Shown in pieces: positions 17,683-27,413 of a stretch of 64,000 nucleotides of DNA. The translations under genes were made by a program, and so were the position numbers. Source of the stretch: Bacteroidia bacterium (GTDB lineage Bacteria > Bacteroidota > Bacteroidia > AKYH767-A > OLB10); assembly GCA_016788065.1 (NCBI GenBank), contig JAEUTI010000092.1, positions 1-64,000 of the forward strand, in the 5' to 3' direction. Below the pieces are notes generated by a model. That model did no database searches and was not told the origin of the DNA. It saw nothing but the letters and a program-made list of their open reading frames with translations. The first letter of the stretch is position 1; each line of letters opens with the position of its first letter.

Positions 17683-18803
17683 AAAAGAAAGTTTTAACCG
17701 TACTCTTTAATATTTCAAAAGCACAGGAGCATGAATGGTTCGTGCGTTTTATAAATCGTGAGGCCTTCGAACTTGAGTTTGCTTTGATTAATGCTAAAGA
17801 TTCTTTTATGCATCGGTTTCTGCAAAGTCATAATGTGCCATGTCATCATTTTACATACAATGGTAAGAAAGATTTACCGGCATTGACTTACAGGTTATTT
17901 TTACTCATGGTAAGAAATAAGTATGATATTGTTCATGCTCATTTATTTGAAGGTACACTTGCCGGAATGCTAGCAGCACGACTTGCTGGTGTTAAACATA
18001 GGATCACCACTCGTCATTATTCCGATTTTCATCATGTATGGTTTCCGGGTGCAGTTAAATACGATAAACTCATAAATTCGCTGACGACTAAAATTGTAGC
18101 CATCAGTAAAAATGTTGAAAATATTCTCTTGAATTATGAACATGTAAATCCGGAGAAAGTCAGACTCATCCACCATGGAATTGACATGGACGATTATAAG
18201 CCAGGTGCCGTTAATGTCGATCGGGTTAATAAGCTTCGTGAAAAGTATAGTATCTTACCTGAACAACCTGTTGTTGGTGTAATAAGCAGGTTTATTGAAT
18301 TGAAAGGATTGCAATACCTCATACCTGCTTTTAAGGATGTTCTCAAAACTCATCCCGATGCGGTATTAATTCTTGCAAATGCTTCCGGATCTTATAAGAA
18401 GGAAGTGATGAATTTGCTTAGTGATTTGGATGAATCCAGATACCGGCTAATAGTTTTCGAAAACGATATTGCTGCTCTGTACAAATTATTTTCCTGCTTT
18501 GTTCATATACCAATAACTGCTTCTGCTGAGGCATTTGGTCAGATATATCTGGAAGCTTTAGCCTCCGAAATTCCATCCGTGTTTTCTCTTTCTGGTGTTG
18601 CTCCTGAATTTGCAGTAGATAAAGAAAATTGTCTCGTAGTGCCATTCAAAAATAAAGAGAAAGTTACCGAAGCTATTCAATTTATACTCGATAAAGGGCC
18701 TTCACTTGAGCGCATGGTCTCAAACGGTTATAAAGTGATTGCAACCCGGTTTGATGTGAGAACCAAAATTCATAAGTTAGAACAACTCTATTCTGAAGCA
18801 TGA
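17679..18803 (+). CDS. Glycosyltransferase family 4
   Basis: 374 aa. A GT-B fold is indicated by an N-terminal acceptor domain with HAHLFEGTLAGMLAARLAG. The C-terminal donor domain has GVISRFIELKGLQYLIPAF and the EX7E-type EAFGQIYLEALASEIPSV. It overlaps both neighbours by 4 bp (ATGA at 17679 and at 18800). It likely adds one sugar with retention of configuration during chain assembly in the cytoplasm. Confidence 0.88.
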   Translation: MKKKVLTVLFNISKAQEHEWFVRFINREAFELEFALINAKDSFMHRFLQSHNVPCHHFTYNGKKDLPALTYRLFLLMVRNKYDIVHAHLFEGTLAGMLAARLAGVKHRITTRHYSDFHHVWFPGAVKYDKLINSLTTKIVAISKNVENILLNYEHVNPEKVRLIHHGIDMDDYKPGAVNVDRVNKLREKYSILPEQPVVGVISRFIELKGLQYLIPAFKDVLKTHPDAVLILANASGSYKKEVMNLLSDLDESRYRLIVFENDIAALYKLFSCFVHIPITASAEAFGQIYLEALASEIPSVFSLSGVAPEFAVDKENCLVVPFKNKEKVTEAIQFILDKGPSLERMVSNGYKVIATRFDVRTKIHKLEQLYSEA

Positions 18804-19870
18804 CCGGAGGAAAGAAAGTTACTGTTTTAATGCCTTGCTATAATGCTGCTGCTTATTTTCAGGAAGCTGTTGATTCAGTGTTGAATCAAAGTTATACCAA
18901 TCTGGAAATTTTATTGATTGACGATGGTTCTAAAGATAATACGGCTGAGCTTATAAGTAAATATAGTGCAATTGATTCACGCATTGTTCCTGTATTCAAT
19001 GAAAGGAATATGGGACTTATTAAAACGCTGAATAAAGGAGTAAAATTAGCAACAGGTGATTTCATTGCCCGCATGGATGCCGACGATATTTCTCATCCCG
19101 ACAGAATAAAATTACTTGTAAATGAATTTGAACAAGATCCCAAACTTGATGTTATTTCTGCCGGATTTTATTATTTTTCTTATGATGGATTTGTCAAAAG
19201 GCAAGCTCATCCCAAAGCATTGCAGTCAAAATCGCTTCAATTTGTTTCTTTCTTTTGTACTCCTGTAAATCATCCTTGTGTTGTAGTTAAAGCATCTGTT
19301 TTCAAAAACAATCCATTCGATGATCAGTATATACATTCTGAAGATTATGAAATATTTTCACGATTGCTTGCTGACGGATACCGTTTTAAAAACTATGCAT
19401 CTCCTCTTTATTTCCTGAGAATGAATCCGGAAAGTGTTTCCTATAAGTTCGAAAAAATTCAGATTTCAACTCACACAAAAATTTCAGTCAGGAATATCGA
19501 AAATTATTTCAATAAACGCTTCGATTTTTTCCTCCATAAAGTAATGATCAACAGAATTAGTTTCAATGTTTCTTATCGACTTTTAAATGAAGCATTAGAA
19601 ACACTTGATATGCTGAGAAATGATTTTATTGAACATGAAAAACCGGATTCTTCAGTCATAGCAGAAATTGATGAGTTTCTGATTGAACAAAAAATAGATA
19701 TTTTACTTCAGTCTTTTAAAAGTGCCAGATTCAAACACAAAGGAGTCATCCTTTGGAATATTATTATGCATATTCCGCTTTTTATTCATAAACGAGGCTC
19801 ACGATACTTCCTTTCGAAGCTTCCATTTATGAACCGGAATTTACCCGAATTACCAAAGTTTAATAGCTAG
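18800..19870 (+). CDS. Glycosyltransferase family 2
   Basis: 356 aa. The GT-A domain has VTVLMPCYNAAAYFQEAVDSVL, ILLIDDGSKDNT and the metal-binding ARMDADDISHPDRI. SEDYEIFSRLL follows, holding the probable catalytic acid/base region. The last 120 residues are helical and basic, possibly membrane-associated. It is the last gene of the operon that begins with wzm. It ends one base from the stop codon of the convergent PKD-repeat gene, leaving no room for a separate terminator. Confidence 0.88.
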   Translation: MTGGKKVTVLMPCYNAAAYFQEAVDSVLNQSYTNLEILLIDDGSKDNTAELISKYSAIDSRIVPVFNERNMGLIKTLNKGVKLATGDFIARMDADDISHPDRIKLLVNEFEQDPKLDVISAGFYYFSYDGFVKRQAHPKALQSKSLQFVSFFCTPVNHPCVVVKASVFKNNPFDDQYIHSEDYEIFSRLLADGYRFKNYASPLYFLRMNPESVSYKFEKIQISTHTKISVRNIENYFNKRFDFFLHKVMINRISFNVSYRLLNEALETLDMLRNDFIEHEKPDSSVIAEIDEFLIEQKIDILLQSFKSARFKHKGVILWNIIMHIPLFIHKRGSRYFLSKLPFMNRNLPELPKFNS

Positions 19871-19871
19871 G

Positions 19872-22800
19872 TTATTTGATTTTGAGTGTAGTAACAGATC
19901 TTTGTTCATCTCTGAAAATTATCACCAGATTGTAAGTTCCTTTTGAAACACTTCTGGTATCCAGTTTTGCGCTGTTAAATCCTCTCAGGCCTTTATTGTC
20001 TGTTGTATGTGCCACGAGTTTTCCTGTTTGGTCATATAGTTTTACTTCGTATAAACCATCAGCACCAATATTGAAATTCACCTGCAATTCACTGTCAAAT
20101 GGATTCGGATATGCTGTAAATATTTCAAAATCGGCATTTGCAACGGCACACTTTTTATTGTTAGCCAGATTCACATCCTGCGTACCCGTCGTATTGATTG
20201 CTTCCACACAATAGTAACCGGGTGTGAAATTATCATCTATCTCATAGCTTGAAATAAAGTTGTAATTCAGTAATTGTCCAGGCGATAATGTTCCGGTGTA
20301 TTCCTCAACCAACACAGAGCCATTTTCAATAACCCCGGTGATAGCAATTTCATTAACTACTACATTACCAACATTGACAATTTCTGCAGACAGCCGTACT
20401 AATCCATTTTGTTGGGTTACTCCAATTTTTCTCACCTGAATATCCATCTTTGGTATCAATACAGACACAGAAGAATATGCTGTATCGCGACAACCTTCTG
20501 CACTGATTGCAATCATTGTTATGTTGTAATTTCCGGTATCCTGATATACATGAGTAGGAGCATTTATGGATGAAATGGAGCCATCACCAAAGGTCCATTC
20601 ATAATTTATCCCGCCAAGGGTGTTGTTAATGAAATTTACAGTAAGTGGTGGTGAACCAAAAATGGGGTCAGGAACAAATGCAGCTTCCGGTTGAGCAAAA
20701 ACTATAATTGATCCGTTTGCCGAAGCAGAACAACCTTCGTTGGAAGTAACTGTTAATGTGACGGGATAAGTTCCTCCAACTGAGGTACTGATCACCGGAT
20801 TTTGTAAGTTGGAATTTCCTAAAGTTCCTAAATCCCAGTTCCATGAAACTAAGGAGCCACTCATTACTGAAGACGTGTCAGTGAGATTGAGCGGAAGGTT
20901 TACACAGTTGTTGGTTACCGCAAAACCGGCTTCCGGAATTGGTTTTATAATTAATTGTTTTACCAATTGTGAAGAACATAAGTTGCTGGCATAAGTTACC
21001 TGTAATTTTACATCAAATGTGTCTGCCGATCCATAAGTGTGTATCGGTGCCTGTAAACTACTAAGACTACCATCACCAAAGTCCCACAACATGGTTGCTG
21101 AAGGAGCGGGGGTGATATTGGAAATGAAAGTAAATACGGAAGTTCCTCCAAGGCAAGGGTCGGTAAATGTGAAATCAAAATCAGGTGCCTGCAAAATTGT
21201 AACAGGATTTACTATAGTATCGGTGCAACCATGAATGGTACCGGTAATCAAAGTAACATCGTATGTTCCACTTTGCGCAAACGTAAATGCAGCAATGGAA
21301 TCAGAAGCCGTTCCCAATCCATCAAAATTCCATAACCAACTGGTAAGCGAATCGCCAGATACGGAGGATAATGTTCCATCAAAAATCACATCTGATCCAC
21401 TGCATAAATTTGTAGTGACAAATGCTGCTTGTGGAAGGGGATAAACAACAACTGTGTCGCCAAAACTTCCCGTACATTGTATGTCATTATAGGCAGTCAT
21501 TTGAACATAGTAAGAGCCGGGCACAAGATAAACATGCCCGGGTGAAGTGAGTCCTGTAAATGTTGTACCATCGCCAAAATCCCAAACTATAGAATCGATT
21601 TGTGTTCCGGGAGGTGTTGTTACAGAGGGATTGAATGTGGTTGTTCCGTTGAGGCAAACATTGTTGAAAGTGAATGTTGCTGAAGGGCCTGGAATAACTG
21701 AAACAGACTGAGAAATAGAATTCTCACAATCAATAGGTGCAATTGCAGTTAATGTTACCGTGAAACTTCCGGTGTCGGCATAAACATGGAATGGATTTTC
21801 ATCAGTCGATGTAGTGAGATCTCCAAAACTCCAGATGTAATTTGAAATGGTGTCGATTCCTGTTCCAAATGAACTGTTGGCGAAGGTTACCTGATTTCCC
21901 TGACAAATAGTCAATGGTGTCCATGAAAATTGTGGTGTAGGTTTGTTAGCTATTCGGATGTCTGTGATTATGGTATCACTACATCCATTTGTTGCGGTGG
22001 CAATTAATTGTACGAGATAATTACCTGCTAAGGCAGTATATTGATGAATCGGATTTGTTAATAGTGAAGTACCACCATCACCAAAATTCCAGTTGTAATT
22101 AATGCTTCCGCCACCTGAAATTTGTGTTAAATTGGTAAAGGATGCAGTTTCGCCAACGCATGTAGATGCGACTGCAAAATCAGCAATAGGAGTTGGTAAA
22201 ATTGTTATGTTCTTTATTAGACTGTCAATACATCCACTGTTGGTTGTAACTAATAATTTTACGGAGAAGGTACCTACAGTATCAAAAGTGTGCGTAGGGT
22301 TTTGAAGGGTTACCAAAGGTGATCCGTCACCAAAATCCCAGCTCCAGGAAATAATAGTACTGGAACCAAATGCCTGTGATAAGTCATTAAAATTAACCTG
22401 ATATCCCTGACATTGATTGTTGACAAATGAAAAGTCGGCATCAGGAACAGGACTGATTGTGATGCTATCGCTGTAAACTGCTGTGCATCCGGCTGTACTT
22501 GACGCATTGAGGGTTACCAGAAAACTACCGTTTGATGCATAGTTGTGAATAGGATTTTGAACAGAGCTTCCTGCAGAACCGTCTCCAAAATCCCAGGTCC
22601 ATGAACCTATAGTTCCAGGATTGATATAAGAGGAATCTAAGAACTGAACAGGAAATCCTTCGCAAGCCGAAGCTACTGTGAAAAATGGAGTAGGAGTAGG
22701 GCTAACATAAATGCTGTCAGTAAAAGAATTGGTGGCTCCGTTTGCTGCTGTAGTAGTTAAAGTAATTTCCTGAAATCCACCACCACCGGCAACAGCTTGA

Positions 22801-23939
22801 ATACCTGTTGGGTCAGTCGAGAAGATAGGATTTGAAGTGCATGTTTCAGGCCATTTTATTCTTGTAAAGGAACTAGGAGAAGTGTTCGTTGTGAAGGCAT
22901 AAAATCGGGATGAGTCTTTGAAAACAGACATCGATTGAGGACTCTTTATTCCTCCAACAGTATCTGCGAATATGGAAACCGGAGTGTTAAGCAGGTTGTT
23001 GCCGATTTTGAAATTCTGCAATTGATTTAATCCGAAAATGGCAAGCATTAAATGCCAGTTTTGTCCATCACGAATCAATTGCGCTCCACTTGGGTTTTGT
23101 GAGGTGTTGATGGTTGTCGCAATGGTGGGGGTATTGGTAAGTGAAGAACCAAAATCCAGAATGTGTAATTTGCTTTGAGTATAACTTAACAGAAAGCCTA
23201 CATATTTACTAAGCGTGCAATCATAGGCGACATCAAATCCCCAGCTTGAAACAAATAATACATTGTTTAAGGCGGTGAATCCTGTTGGAGTATTTGCAAT
23301 GGATGTTCCAAAATCTATTCGGATTAGATCATTTCCAAGTTCATTGGTTGCAAATGCATGAAAGTTGTTTCCATCTTTTGCAATTCTCAGATTTTTGGGG
23401 TTGTTCAATCCAAAAAGACCAAGATCGGTTGCACTGGAAATATTTGCTTCAATGAGTGCTCCAAGATTTATCCGAAAAAGCTTTTTATTTGAATTATTGG
23501 CCACCAGCGCATACCAGATTCCATTGTCCCGGATAACATCCAAAGCTATGGGCTGATTCAAAGAAGCTGTAAAATTTCCATAATTGTAAACTACCGGTGT
23601 ATTATCTAAGGATGTTCCGAAATCGTAACGTAAAAGATTGCCGTTTACATAGTTAGCGATAAAAATGTAGTACTTTCCATTATCAGTTACCACTTTGGTT
23701 TGTTGAGGGAAAGTAAGAGGCCCAATGTTTCCAAGGTTTTGTCCAGTTGGGATTCGACTCAAATCACCATTGCACAAATCCCACTGATAACTTAAGCCGG
23801 TGGTGCTGCTGTTCGTAATTTGAAACGATTGTCCAGCACAAACACTGTCAGGCATGGTAAATCCTGTAGTTGGACATTGAGCTTTTGATATCTGTACGAT
23901 TAGGAAACAGATCAGCAAGGTTAAAATGCTATGGCGCAT
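19872..23939 (-). CDS. Giant T9SS cargo with propeller-like N-terminus and nine PKD repeats
   Basis: 1355 aa. Signal peptide, then CPTTGFTMPDSVCAGQ. Residues about 60-390 contain five to seven repeats with a DFGTS/L.NTP pattern, which look like a beta-propeller of the kind sometimes placed ahead of PKD arrays. Residues about 425-1160 hold nine PKD domains of about 82 aa. Most have W(D/N/T)FGDG...NP.H.Y...G.Y.V.L...GC; the sixth and eighth have lost FGDG. A CARDB-like segment (about 1165-1265) and a T9SS type A domain (YPNPFDSELQVNF) follow. No catalytic motif was seen, so adhesion or matrix binding is the most reasonable guess. The -7 box at 23971-23978 supports the start. Confidence 0.85.
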   Translation of the reverse strand: MRHSILTLLICFLIVQISKAQCPTTGFTMPDSVCAGQSFQITNSSTTGLSYQWDLCNGDLSRIPTGQNLGNIGPLTFPQQTKVVTDNGKYYIFIANYVNGNLLRYDFGTSLDNTPVVYNYGNFTASLNQPIALDVIRDNGIWYALVANNSNKKLFRINLGALIEANISSATDLGLFGLNNPKNLRIAKDGNNFHAFATNELGNDLIRIDFGTSIANTPTGFTALNNVLFVSSWGFDVAYDCTLSKYVGFLLSYTQSKLHILDFGSSLTNTPTIATTINTSQNPSGAQLIRDGQNWHLMLAIFGLNQLQNFKIGNNLLNTPVSIFADTVGGIKSPQSMSVFKDSSRFYAFTTNTSPSSFTRIKWPETCTSNPIFSTDPTGIQAVAGGGGFQEITLTTTAANGATNSFTDSIYVSPTPTPFFTVASACEGFPVQFLDSSYINPGTIGSWTWDFGDGSAGSSVQNPIHNYASNGSFLVTLNASSTAGCTAVYSDSITISPVPDADFSFVNNQCQGYQVNFNDLSQAFGSSTIISWSWDFGDGSPLVTLQNPTHTFDTVGTFSVKLLVTTNSGCIDSLIKNITILPTPIADFAVASTCVGETASFTNLTQISGGGSINYNWNFGDGGTSLLTNPIHQYTALAGNYLVQLIATATNGCSDTIITDIRIANKPTPQFSWTPLTICQGNQVTFANSSFGTGIDTISNYIWSFGDLTTSTDENPFHVYADTGSFTVTLTAIAPIDCENSISQSVSVIPGPSATFTFNNVCLNGTTTFNPSVTTPPGTQIDSIVWDFGDGTTFTGLTSPGHVYLVPGSYYVQMTAYNDIQCTGSFGDTVVVYPLPQAAFVTTNLCSGSDVIFDGTLSSVSGDSLTSWLWNFDGLGTASDSIAAFTFAQSGTYDVTLITGTIHGCTDTIVNPVTILQAPDFDFTFTDPCLGGTSVFTFISNITPAPSATMLWDFGDGSLSSLQAPIHTYGSADTFDVKLQVTYASNLCSSQLVKQLIIKPIPEAGFAVTNNCVNLPLNLTDTSSVMSGSLVSWNWDLGTLGNSNLQNPVISTSVGGTYPVTLTVTSNEGCSASANGSIIVFAQPEAAFVPDPIFGSPPLTVNFINNTLGGINYEWTFGDGSISSINAPTHVYQDTGNYNITMIAISAEGCRDTAYSSVSVLIPKMDIQVRKIGVTQQNGLVRLSAEIVNVGNVVVNEIAITGVIENGSVLVEEYTGTLSPGQLLNYNFISSYEIDDNFTPGYYCVEAINTTGTQDVNLANNKKCAVANADFEIFTAYPNPFDSELQVNFNIGADGLYEVKLYDQTGKLVAHTTDNKGLRGFNSAKLDTRSVSKGTYNLVIIFRDEQRSVTTLKIK

Positions 23940-23970
23940 TTTTGTAGTTTTGGAGGTTAGTTGACAGGAA

Positions 23971-23978
23971 CAAATTTA
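23971..23978 (-). promoter_or_regulatory. Promoter for the nine-PKD gene (-7 TAAATTTG, possible -33 TTTG at 23994-23997)
   Basis: -7 consensus match on the minus strand, 31 bp before the ATG, with a TTTG 15 bp further upstream, which is slightly close. The -33 element overlaps the start codon of rdgB on the other strand. Confidence 0.5.
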
Positions 23979-23996
23979 GTAAAATGCTATCTGCAA

Positions 23997-24587
23997 ATGA
24001 ATTTTAAATTGGTTGTTGCTTCAGGCAATTCTTCTAAATTAACTGAGATACGGCAGATGGTGCCTCAAAGTTTCGAAATAGTGAGTATGAAGGAGTTGGG
24101 GTTTACAGACGATATCCCTGAAACTGCCGATACATTCGCAGGAAATGCGTTGATCAAAGCCCGGTATATCAGTAACAAATTTGCGGTCAACTGCCTTGCC
24201 GATGACTCCGGACTGGAGGTTGAAGCATTAGGTGGTCGTCCGGGTGTATTTTCAGCACGGTTTGCAGGCCCGGGCAGCAGTGATCAGCAAAATATTAATC
24301 GTTTAATGGCTGAAATGGAGGGAGTTACAAATAGAAAGGCTCGTTTTGTGGCTGTCCTGGCGTTGGTGTTGGATGGAAATGAATACCTTTTTGAAGGGTT
24401 TGTAAACGGCACAATTGCACCAAAACAAACTGGAAATTCAGGTTTTGGGTATGATCCTGTTTTTATTCCTGAAGGATATTCCGCAACATTCGGGATACTT
24501 TCTTCGGAAATCAAAAACAGTTTAAGTCATCGAAGGATGGCTTTGGATAAAATGGTGGCGTTTCTAAATCAAAGATTGCTGCAATAA
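23997..24587 (+). CDS. rdgB: XTP/dITP pyrophosphatase (RdgB/HAM1)
   Basis: 196 aa from the ATG at 23997. The frame is open from a TTG at 23961, but the family begins at KLVVASGNSSKLTEI, so the ATG is preferred. Family marks are ASGN.SKL.EI at the N-terminus, ETADTFAGNALIKA, CLADDSGLEVEALGGRPGVFSARFAG and GNSGFGYDPVFIPEG. The enzyme hydrolyses dITP, XTP and ITP to monophosphates, keeping deaminated purines out of DNA and RNA. Cytoplasmic. Length is normal for the family. Confidence 0.95.
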   Translation: MNFKLVVASGNSSKLTEIRQMVPQSFEIVSMKELGFTDDIPETADTFAGNALIKARYISNKFAVNCLADDSGLEVEALGGRPGVFSARFAGPGSSDQQNINRLMAEMEGVTNRKARFVAVLALVLDGNEYLFEGFVNGTIAPKQTGNSGFGYDPVFIPEGYSATFGILSSEIKNSLSHRRMALDKMVAFLNQRLLQ

Positions 24588-24693
24588 CACTTCTGAACTG
24601 TCGTTTTTCCAGATGCCTTTCCATTGTTTTGTTATGAACACCGAAAACGTTGAAAAATCGGACTTTCAGCCGGTATTTTAGGGATGGTTTTGC

Positions 24694-24701
24694 TAATTTT
24701 G
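24694..24701 (+). promoter_or_regulatory. -7 promoter box (TAATTTTG) very close to the double-ligase start
   Basis: TAnnTTTG ending 6 bp before the ATG at 24708. If used, transcription would start at or within a few bases of the start codon, giving a leaderless or nearly leaderless mRNA. No good -33 box was found. Confidence 0.4.
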
Positions 24702-24707
24702 TAACCT

Positions 24708-27410
24708 ATGAAAACAAGAATTGGAGTCATCTTCGGAGGTGCTTCCCGGGAAAGAGAGATTTCTTTCGCCGGAGGAAGAACTGTTTATGATAATCTGGAC
24801 AAAGCACTTTTTGATCCGGTGCCGGTATTTATTGACAGTTTCGGGAATTTTATCCTGATGAACTGGGAGTTCATTTACAAGGGCAGTATTCGTGATTTTT
24901 ATCCGCACCCCGAGCAGGTGCCACCTTCTCCGAATGAATATCAGGTTTATGCTGAAAGTCTGGGCGAACTGGCATTGCAGGATCAGTTAAAGCTGATTCA
25001 TAAAATTGGTACCCGCATCGAACCTTCATCCCTTTCCGGATTAATCGACTTTGCATTCTTGTGCCTTCATGGAAGTGATGGTGAAGATGGACGTATTCAG
25101 GGATTGTTAGAATACTACAGAATTCCGTATTCAGGCTCAGGTATTCTTTCATCGTGCATTGGAATGAACAAAGCCTTGCAAAAGGAATGGATGAAAAATG
25201 CCGGTTTTACCGTGCCTGCTTATCAAACTATTCGCAGAGAAGACTGGTTTACACAGGATGGTTCTGTTAAGGATTATGCAAATCTCTTTGAAAAAATAAA
25301 ATTCCCTTGTGTAGTTAAAGCTGCAAATCAAGGTTCATCGATAGGAATTTCTGTTTTACAGGATGCTGATCCGTTGAAATTTAAAAAAGCAGTTGAGAAA
25401 TCATTTTTTACCTACCGCCTAACAAATACTGAATGGCAGGTGCTTTCATTCGATCAGAAAGTAGAGTTTGTAAGAACGCTTACTGATATCCGTGAGGGCA
25501 TAGGTATTCCGGTAAAAATCTCCAGTAAAATTATTTTCCATCCTGAAGAATTATTGTCGAATCTGAATCAGCTGTTTTCTGAACCTGAAGAAGAAATACT
25601 TATCGAAAGTATCGAAAGTGAAAGTGAAGTTATCATTGAAGAATTTATAACCGGCAAAGAATTCTCTTGTATCGTTATCGAGAATTTGGATGGAATTCCG
25701 GTTGCACTTCCTCCGACTGAGATCAGAAAAGGAAAGGAATTATTCGATTATCGTTCCAAATATCTTCCTGGTTTATCCAGGAAAATTACTCCCATTAATT
25801 TGCCTGATGAAGATATTCAGCGAATAAGAACAGCATGTCAGCAGCTTTTCTCAAAACTAGCATTTAATGTTTATGCACGTATTGATGGATTTATCACTCC
25901 TGATGGAACCATCTTACTGAATGATCCCAATACTACCTCAGGAATGCTGCCTTCTTCATTTTTCTTCCATCAGGCTGCAGAAATAGGGTTGAACCCTTCT
26001 CAATTCATCACCTACATTATCAGGGCTTCGTTGGTGAACCGTGTTCGTGATATTAAATCCTACAAAGTTATTCCATGGTTGTTGCAACACCTCGATAGAA
26101 ATATCACCAGTCTGCAATCATCGGTTAATACCCGCAAAAAAATTGCAGTTATAATGGGAGGTTATTCTTCCGAGAGACATATTTCTGTTGAAAGTGGTCG
26201 TAATATTTATGAGAAATTATCTTCTTCCGATCGCTATCAGCCTGTTCCGGTTTTTCTTTCCGGTAACGACAAGGCTCATCAGTTACATGTTTTACCGGTG
26301 AATGTCCTGCTAAAAGATAATGCCGATGATATTCGTGAAAAGGTTGAGCACTTTGAACGTCATACCATCATCACCCAAATAATGAATGAATGTGCTGCTA
26401 TTACTTCACGATATGCCGCAGCAGGTACTATTACAGAACCATTGCCTGTCACTTATGAAGAGCTGGCAAAAATGGTGGATGGTGTCTTCATTGCCTTGCA
26501 TGGCAGACCCGGAGAGGATGGAGTAGTGCAGTCGAAGCTTGAACGCGTTGGACTTCCATATAATGGTTCGGGTGTTACAACTTCGCAAATTACCATCGAT
26601 AAGTTTGCTACCAATGAATTGCTGATGAAAAACGGGCTGCATGCTGCACATCATCGCGTAGTCTCCGAAACCGAATGGCGACATGATCCAAGTGCATTGG
26701 AAGAATCGTTACTAAAGGAGTTTAGTTTTCCGTTTATTGCAAAACCTGTTGATGATGGCTGCAGTTCTGCTGTTAAGATTATCAGAAATGAAAATGAATT
26801 GCATGCATTTGCGGAATTGATTTTCCGGAAAACAGAGGAGTTGGTTCCTGCTGCTGCAACTTTACTTAAGATTAAACCCAAAGAGGAATTTCCAAATAAA
26901 AATTGTTTTCTGGTAGAAGAATTGGTGACCAAAAAAGGTGCATCCCGTTTTCTGGAAGTAACCGGTGGTTTGCTCACCTACTATGATGAGAAAGGTAATC
27001 TCGAATATGAGGTATTTGAAGCTTCGGAAGCACTTTCGGAAGGCGATGTTTTAAGTCTGGAAGAAAAGTTTCTGGCAGGACAGGGTCAAAATATCACTCC
27101 TGCACGTTATTCAAAAGACCAGGATGAGAACAGAAGAATTTCATCGGTTGTGAAAGAAGAACTTGAAAAAGCTGCCCGTGTACTGAAAGTTGAAGGATAT
27201 GCACGTATTGACGCTTTCGTAAGAATATTCGAAAATAAAAGTGTTGAAGTGTTGATTATTGAAGTGAATTCCCTTCCGGGGATGACACCCGCTACCTGCA
27301 TATTTCATCAGGCAGCAATCAACCACTACAAGCCTTATGAATTTATCGATAAACTCATAGACTTTGGATTTAAGAGAACACAATTGAAAAAAGCGGATTC
27401 GCGTTTATAA
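24708..27410 (+). CDS. ddl: Double-length D-alanine--D-alanine ligase (two Ddl modules in one chain)
   Basis: 900 aa; a normal Ddl is about 310-370 aa. Module 1 (about 1-450) has FGGASREREIS, CLHGSDGEDGRIQG, NQGSSIGIS, DYRSKYLPG (Lys351-Tyr352), YARIDGF and NDPNTTSGM, where the usual E.N..PGM metal block is altered to D.N..SGM. Module 2 (about 477-895) restarts with MGGYSSERHIS, ALHGRPGEDGVVQ, DDGCSSAVK, EEKFLAG (Lys787-Phe788), YARIDAF and a canonical IEVNSLPGMT. Both keep the ATP-grasp core, but with different deviations. Ddl makes the D-Ala-D-Ala end of peptidoglycan precursors in the cytoplasm. The neighbouring PASTA and RluD genes are the usual Bacteroidota ddl context. Phe at the catalytic Tyr position of module 2 is the change linked to depsipeptide formation in some Ddl enzymes. 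Division of labour between modules is not known. Confidence 0.85.
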   Translation: MKTRIGVIFGGASREREISFAGGRTVYDNLDKALFDPVPVFIDSFGNFILMNWEFIYKGSIRDFYPHPEQVPPSPNEYQVYAESLGELALQDQLKLIHKIGTRIEPSSLSGLIDFAFLCLHGSDGEDGRIQGLLEYYRIPYSGSGILSSCIGMNKALQKEWMKNAGFTVPAYQTIRREDWFTQDGSVKDYANLFEKIKFPCVVKAANQGSSIGISVLQDADPLKFKKAVEKSFFTYRLTNTEWQVLSFDQKVEFVRTLTDIREGIGIPVKISSKIIFHPEELLSNLNQLFSEPEEEILIESIESESEVIIEEFITGKEFSCIVIENLDGIPVALPPTEIRKGKELFDYRSKYLPGLSRKITPINLPDEDIQRIRTACQQLFSKLAFNVYARIDGFITPDGTILLNDPNTTSGMLPSSFFFHQAAEIGLNPSQFITYIIRASLVNRVRDIKSYKVIPWLLQHLDRNITSLQSSVNTRKKIAVIMGGYSSERHISVESGRNIYEKLSSSDRYQPVPVFLSGNDKAHQLHVLPVNVLLKDNADDIREKVEHFERHTIITQIMNECAAITSRYAAAGTITEPLPVTYEELAKMVDGVFIALHGRPGEDGVVQSKLERVGLPYNGSGVTTSQITIDKFATNELLMKNGLHAAHHRVVSETEWRHDPSALEESLLKEFSFPFIAKPVDDGCSSAVKIIRNENELHAFAELIFRKTEELVPAAATLLKIKPKEEFPNKNCFLVEELVTKKGASRFLEVTGGLLTYYDEKGNLEYEVFEASEALSEGDVLSLEEKFLAGQGQNITPARYSKDQDENRRISSVVKEELEKAARVLKVEGYARIDAFVRIFENKSVEVLIIEVNSLPGMTPATCIFHQAAINHYKPYEFIDKLIDFGFKRTQLKKADSRL

Positions 27411-27413
27411 AAA

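Noticed and set aside
23961-23996. The TTG at 23961 as the rdgB start
   Set aside because: It adds 12 residues before the conserved N-terminus, and the ATG at 23997 matches the family.
24708-27410. Double-length ligase as an assembly artefact of one ligase gene repeated
   Set aside because: The two halves are strongly diverged and each has its own motif changes, which an assembly repeat would not show.
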